A stretch of 64,000 bases of DNA from Aliivibrio fischeri (lineage in GTDB: Bacteria > Pseudomonadota > Gammaproteobacteria > Enterobacterales > Vibrionaceae). The notes under the pieces were generated by a model. That model had not been told where the DNA came from and ran no database searches. It saw nothing but the letters and a program-made list of their open reading frames with translations. Location: positions 1,674,001 through 1,738,000 of the forward strand of contig CP160629.1 in assembly GCA_038993745.2 (NCBI GenBank), read 5' to 3'. A program made the translations under genes and the position numbers. Shown here piece by piece: positions 60,760 to 64,000 of the stretch; position 1 is the stretch's first letter, and each line of letters starts with the position of its first letter.

Positions 60760-61422
60760 ATGAATAATCAAATGTTCAGCCAAACTCATACGCAAGAGTC
60801 GGCTCTACAAACTAACAAAGTATTACGTAATACTTATTTCTTATTATCAATGACACTACTTTGGTCTGCGGTAGTTGCTGGTGTTTCAATGGCAATGAAC
60901 CTACCTCGTCCAGGTATCATCATCATGCTTGTTGGCTTCTACGGCCTACTTTTCTTGACGGAAAAGAACCGTAACAACAACATGGGTCTTGTATTTACGT
61001 TCCTATTTACAGGCTTCTTAGGCTACACCATTGGTCCAATCCTTAACATGTACATTGGTGCCGGTATGGGTGATGTGATCTTAACTGCACTTGGCGGTAC
61101 TGCGCTTTCTTTCATGGCAGCATCTGCTTATGCACTAACAACTAAGCGTGACCTATCGTTCCTTAACGGTGTATTACTAGCTGGTTTTGTTGTTCTATTA
61201 ATTGGTATGGTAGCGAACATCTTCCTACAAATGCCGTTATTACACCTAGCAATGAGTGGTATGTTTATTCTGTTCTCAACAGGTGCAATCTTGCTAACAA
61301 CACAATCAATCATTCGTGGCGGTGAGACAAACTACATCTCAGCAACGATTACGCTGTATGTTTCTATCTACAATATCTTCATCAGCCTACTAAGCATTCT
61401 TGGTATCATGCGTGATGATTAA
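60760..61422 (+). CDS. yccA: Bax inhibitor-1/YccA-family membrane protein
   Basis: The 220-residue protein has seven membrane segments and matches E. coli YccA along its length: KVLRNTYFLLSMTLLWSA, GFLGYTIGPILNMYIGAGMG, GGTALSFMAASAYALTTKRD, GMVANIFLQMPLLHLAMS and RGGETNYISATITLYVSIYN. YccA is an inner-membrane protein that is a slow substrate and modulator of the FtsH protease. The start is ATG 60760 (MNNQMFSQ) after AAGGGGAATACG; an in-frame ATG at 60691 would add 23 residues of leader. In E. coli it neighbours tusE; here it is about 53 kb away. Confidence 0.93.
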   Translation: MNNQMFSQTHTQESALQTNKVLRNTYFLLSMTLLWSAVVAGVSMAMNLPRPGIIIMLVGFYGLLFLTEKNRNNNMGLVFTFLFTGFLGYTIGPILNMYIGAGMGDVILTALGGTALSFMAASAYALTTKRDLSFLNGVLLAGFVVLLIGMVANIFLQMPLLHLAMSGMFILFSTGAILLTTQSIIRGGETNYISATITLYVSIYNIFISLLSILGIMRDD

Positions 61423-61440
61423 TCGATAATATCGAATAAA

Positions 61441-61470
61441 AAAAATGCCAGTCAATCGACTGGCATTTTT
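61441..61470. terminator. terminator between yccA and the Sel1-repeat gene
   Basis: AAAAATGCCAGTC and GACTGGCATTTTT form a 13-bp perfect stem with an AATC loop and A/T tracts on both sides. Confidence 0.95.
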
Positions 61471-61514
61471 GTATCTATGGTTTCTATTATTGTACCAATC
61501 ACAGTGACTAGGTA

Positions 61515-62540
61515 TTAATTCACATACATAGCACATTCATCATCAATATCTTCTGGTGGAAAATAGTTTTCTCTCACGTAGAATTTATTTAATAACTTAA
61601 TCACTGAATGTTTCTTTACTGGTTTTTCTTCCATCAAACCATGTAGCTTTCTCGCTACATTTTGAATGCTTAACAAGTTCTCTAAAGGCAATATTGCTTC
61701 TAGCTCATTCTTTAAATCATGCGCATCTTCGTTATGGTTCGCTACCGCTAAATAAGCCCAAATATAAGCTACTGCATTATGAGATGAAGATACCTTTTGA
61801 TTATATTGAGCAGCTCTGTATTGTGATTCAGGCGCTTTAAGTTCACCACCACGTTCTGCCCAATAGATAGCCTTATAAACGTTTTTCTGCGTCCCTATTC
61901 CATGGTAATAACAAGAGCTTACTGTTGTCATTGCTTTAGGATCATCTTGATAAGCCGCTTTTAGCATCCAATAAAATCCTTCAGGATGTCCATCTTGTTG
62001 CTTTTGATACCATTGCGCTAAAAACAATTGAGATTCTAAATGGTTCTGTAATGCCAATTTAGTAATGGTTTTCGTTCCTAACTCTATGTCTTTTTCACAA
62101 CCAGTACCTGTGAGATACAATTTACCTAGAGTTAAAGAAGCACTGATATCACCTTGGCTATCACCAAGTCTAGCCGCCCAGTAATCCGACTTTTCTGTTG
62201 CTTCAGGATCGTCGTAATTATCATCATATAAACGCACTAGAGCGTAAAAGGCTTGTTGGCTATTTTGTTCAGCCGCTTTTAAGTACCATTTAATCGCACC
62301 ATTTTGGTCAACCAATTCAAGATCAGCCCCTAAAGCTAATTGGGCTGTTATATTTCCATTTTTTGCTCGTTGAATTTTGTCCTTTTTATCCGCTTCATCA
62401 TCAAACGGAACCACTGGAGACTTATGACTACTTTGTTGATTTTGTCGAATCGTTAACTTTTTTTTCTTTTCTGTAGTTTGAAAGTGTAGAACCATCAAAA
62501 TAAGGCACACAACACTACAAAAAAATAAGAACCAATACAT
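61515..62540 (-). CDS. membrane-anchored Sel1-repeat protein
   Basis: The 341-residue protein has an N-terminal signal-anchor helix (MYWFLFFCSVVCLILMVL), then a basic stretch, then Sel1-like repeats from about residue 65 to 270 (GAIKWYLKAAEQNSQQAFY, ASLTLGKLYLTGTGCEKDI, PEGFYWMLKAAYQDDPKAM, YHGIGTQKNVYKAIYWAE), which build alpha-alpha superhelices that bind proteins. The acidic C-terminus (EDIDDECAMYV) is unlike the repeats. Whether the repeats face the periplasm or the cytosol is unclear. No partner gene adjoins it. Function unknown. Confidence 0.85.
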   Translation of the reverse strand: MYWFLFFCSVVCLILMVLHFQTTEKKKKLTIRQNQQSSHKSPVVPFDDEADKKDKIQRAKNGNITAQLALGADLELVDQNGAIKWYLKAAEQNSQQAFYALVRLYDDNYDDPEATEKSDYWAARLGDSQGDISASLTLGKLYLTGTGCEKDIELGTKTITKLALQNHLESQLFLAQWYQKQQDGHPEGFYWMLKAAYQDDPKAMTTVSSCYYHGIGTQKNVYKAIYWAERGGELKAPESQYRAAQYNQKVSSSHNAVAYIWAYLAVANHNEDAHDLKNELEAILPLENLLSIQNVARKLHGLMEEKPVKKHSVIKLLNKFYVRENYFPPEDIDDECAMYVN

Positions 62541-62778
62541 ATCTATATCATCGAAAAGGAATACGTTTTTTTGAGGCCTTATTCTAATGATTTTTATTCA
62601 GAATGAGAACGAATACATGATAGCAAAACAGTAATTAGGGCTATTTTTTATAAAAAAATGCGACAAAAATAAATAAAAAAAACATATTCAGTTTTTATTC
62701 AATATTCCTAGCTTTGTGACTGGTTTTTTTCAATAAGTTAGCTAAGGTATAATTAAAATTATTATTTATTTGGTTAGT

Positions 62779-64000
62779 ATGAAAAAACTCTATCGTTACG
62801 TTTTATTTACTTTTTTGTTGATATTCTCTCAGCTCAGTTTTGCCAATTGGGATCTCACTGACAATCAACCAATAGAGATTAGCGCTCAAGCGAAAAATAT
62901 TGAGGCGGATATTCGTGCACTTCCTGAACAGCATTTCTTTTCAAATAACGATTATGCTCAAGTAAAACGATTACTTTCTACTACTATTTTACAGCAAAAA
63001 GAGCATGCAACCGCTCTTAAAGAGGCATTAGCCACTTACAGAGAAGACAGTAGCAACCAAAACTGGATTGCAGTAGAAACAGTTCATCAATCACTGACTT
63101 CACTAAACCTAAGTAAAGAGCAACTGCTTAAGCTAACGAATAGTACAACACGAGAACAATTAACTGGTTTTGGTCCTTATGGTGTTACCCAATTTTATTC
63201 TGAGTTATCCATTACCAAACTCAATATCGAATATTATCTACATTACCAAATTCGTAGTTTTAAAAACCTACTAAAAGACTTAACCATTTCACCAGTTCCA
63301 ATTATTAGTGTTATTTTTAAAGTGCTTTGTGTATTCTTTATTTTTAGTTGGTGGATGAAAAACAGCACTCGACTTATCAACGACTTTAAAACATCAAAAT
63401 TAGAAAACGGCTCTAAACCGAATTTCTTTATTAGAAGTATTTGGTATTTAACCCGTGCTCATAAAGCAATAGCGTGGTTATTATTAATCACGGTCACATT
63501 ACGAATCGTATCCACATTACCAAGCCTACAACACTTAATATTCTTAGAAATCTTCACTTGGTGGATTTTAGGTGGTTCTATTGCTGTTAGCTTTATTCTT
63601 GAATTTATTTATCGCAATAGTAAACATAACAAAAAAGAAATTATCGCTCTTCGTTTATCGACGGTTCGCCATTATGTTTGGGGGATAATTGTTGCAGGCG
63701 TAATTTTACAAATATCCTCTCGTACATTAGGACAAGGTACTATCTATGCGTGGATAAACTCTCTAATGTATTTATTTTTTGTGCTCCTTACTATTCATAC
63801 ATTAAGAAAGTGGAAACCAACGGTTTTTGAAAGAATCGAACGTGTTGACCCTCTACCTCTATCTATTCAATGGGCGAAAAGAAATCAAAAGACTTTCCTT
63901 ATTTCAATCGCTGCTACCGCTTGTGGCGCCGCTTGGTTATCTTGGCGAGCACTTCAACACTCGATTATTGCACTGTTATCGCAATACGCTGCATTTAGTC
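62779..64000 (+). CDS. polytopic membrane protein with signal peptide, 5' part (cut by window end)
   Basis: An open frame from ATG 62779 (MKKLYRYVLFTFLLIFSQLS) runs to the window end without a stop (407 codons). It has a signal peptide (cleaved about after SFA), then ~150 mostly polar helical residues (QQKEHATALKEALATYR), and at least five hydrophobic segments from about residue 175 on (ISVIFKVLCVFFIFSWWM; FLEIFTWWILGGSIAVSFI; YVWGIIVAGVILQIS; LMYLFFVLLTIHTL). The layout, a periplasmic helical domain ahead of several membrane segments, recalls large MscK/MscS-like proteins, but no MscS pore motif is reached, so no family is assigned. Confidence 0.75.
   Translation, partial: MKKLYRYVLFTFLLIFSQLSFANWDLTDNQPIEISAQAKNIEADIRALPEQHFFSNNDYAQVKRLLSTTILQQKEHATALKEALATYREDSSNQNWIAVETVHQSLTSLNLSKEQLLKLTNSTTREQLTGFGPYGVTQFYSELSITKLNIEYYLHYQIRSFKNLLKDLTISPVPIISVIFKVLCVFFIFSWWMKNSTRLINDFKTSKLENGSKPNFFIRSIWYLTRAHKAIAWLLLITVTLRIVSTLPSLQHLIFLEIFTWWILGGSIAVSFILEFIYRNSKHNKKEIIALRLSTVRHYVWGIIVAGVILQISSRTLGQGTIYAWINSLMYLFFVLLTIHTLRKWKPTVFERIERVDPLPLSIQWAKRNQKTFLISIAATACGAAWLSWRALQHSIIALLSQYAAFS

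Overview
The window looks like chromosome I of a low-GC marine gamma-proteobacterium of the Vibrionaceae, most likely Aliivibrio (fischeri/logei/salmonicida group). The basis is the AT-rich codon use, typical Vibrio gene families (TcyP, DUF2947, DUF3334, DUF2786, a VC1899-type CARF protein) and a giant LapG-cleavable VCBS adhesin resembling V. fischeri LapV. No species can be named from sequence alone. I see no rRNA, tRNA, CRISPR array, prophage or insertion sequence.

Layout. 1-7.5 kb is housekeeping: a DUF2884 protein, purC with a PurR box, a small outer-membrane barrel, the helicase hrpA, tusE, and an acylphosphatase gene on the minus strand hidden by a frameshift. 7.5-12.6 kb has two chemoreceptors and rlmI. 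12.7-24.6 kb is one 3975-residue secreted adhesin with about 32 VCBS/cadherin-like repeats, an N-terminal retention module with a TAAG cleavage site, and a type I secretion C-terminus. 24.8-34 kb has a DUF2750 protein, an iadA-dcuC operon with a divergent LysR regulator, tpm, tcyP, a 26-codon microgene with its own terminator, an ERI1-type exonuclease and a CHASE-GGDEF diguanylate cyclase. 34.3-39.7 kb is a three-gene non-canonical Hsp70 cluster (membrane-anchored DUF2760 protein, Hsp70, Hsp70-DUF3731). 39.9-51.9 kb has small conserved proteins, the CARF-nuclease gene, udp, zntA with a MerR-type promoter, a CBS protein, a degenerate-receiver/helical-repeat protein, ydiJ and a DUF3334 protein. 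52-56 kb has ansB, a DUF2786 protein, and a GntR/UTRA regulator in an operon with a shortened CysG. 56.4-60.5 kb is the aapJQMP amino-acid ABC transporter. The end holds yccA, a Sel1-repeat protein and a membrane protein cut by the window edge.

The most important quality signal is that ten genes are interrupted by thirteen lesions, and every one is repaired by adding a single base to a short homopolymer run. Their number, uniform sign and presence in housekeeping genes argue for sequencing/consensus error rather than gene decay. I therefore describe each such gene as one full-span CDS and give the position of each lesion.

How genes work together: iadA, dcuC and ansB form an aspartate/C4-dicarboxylate theme; aapJQMP and tcyP import amino acids and cystine; lapV is a c-di-GMP-controlled type of adhesin and a diguanylate cyclase lies 8 kb away, though no lapD, lapG or secretion genes are present. 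The most under-explored pieces are the DUF2760-Hsp70-Hsp70 cluster, the CARF nuclease without CRISPR, the regulator-siroheme operon, and the 26-codon microgene.
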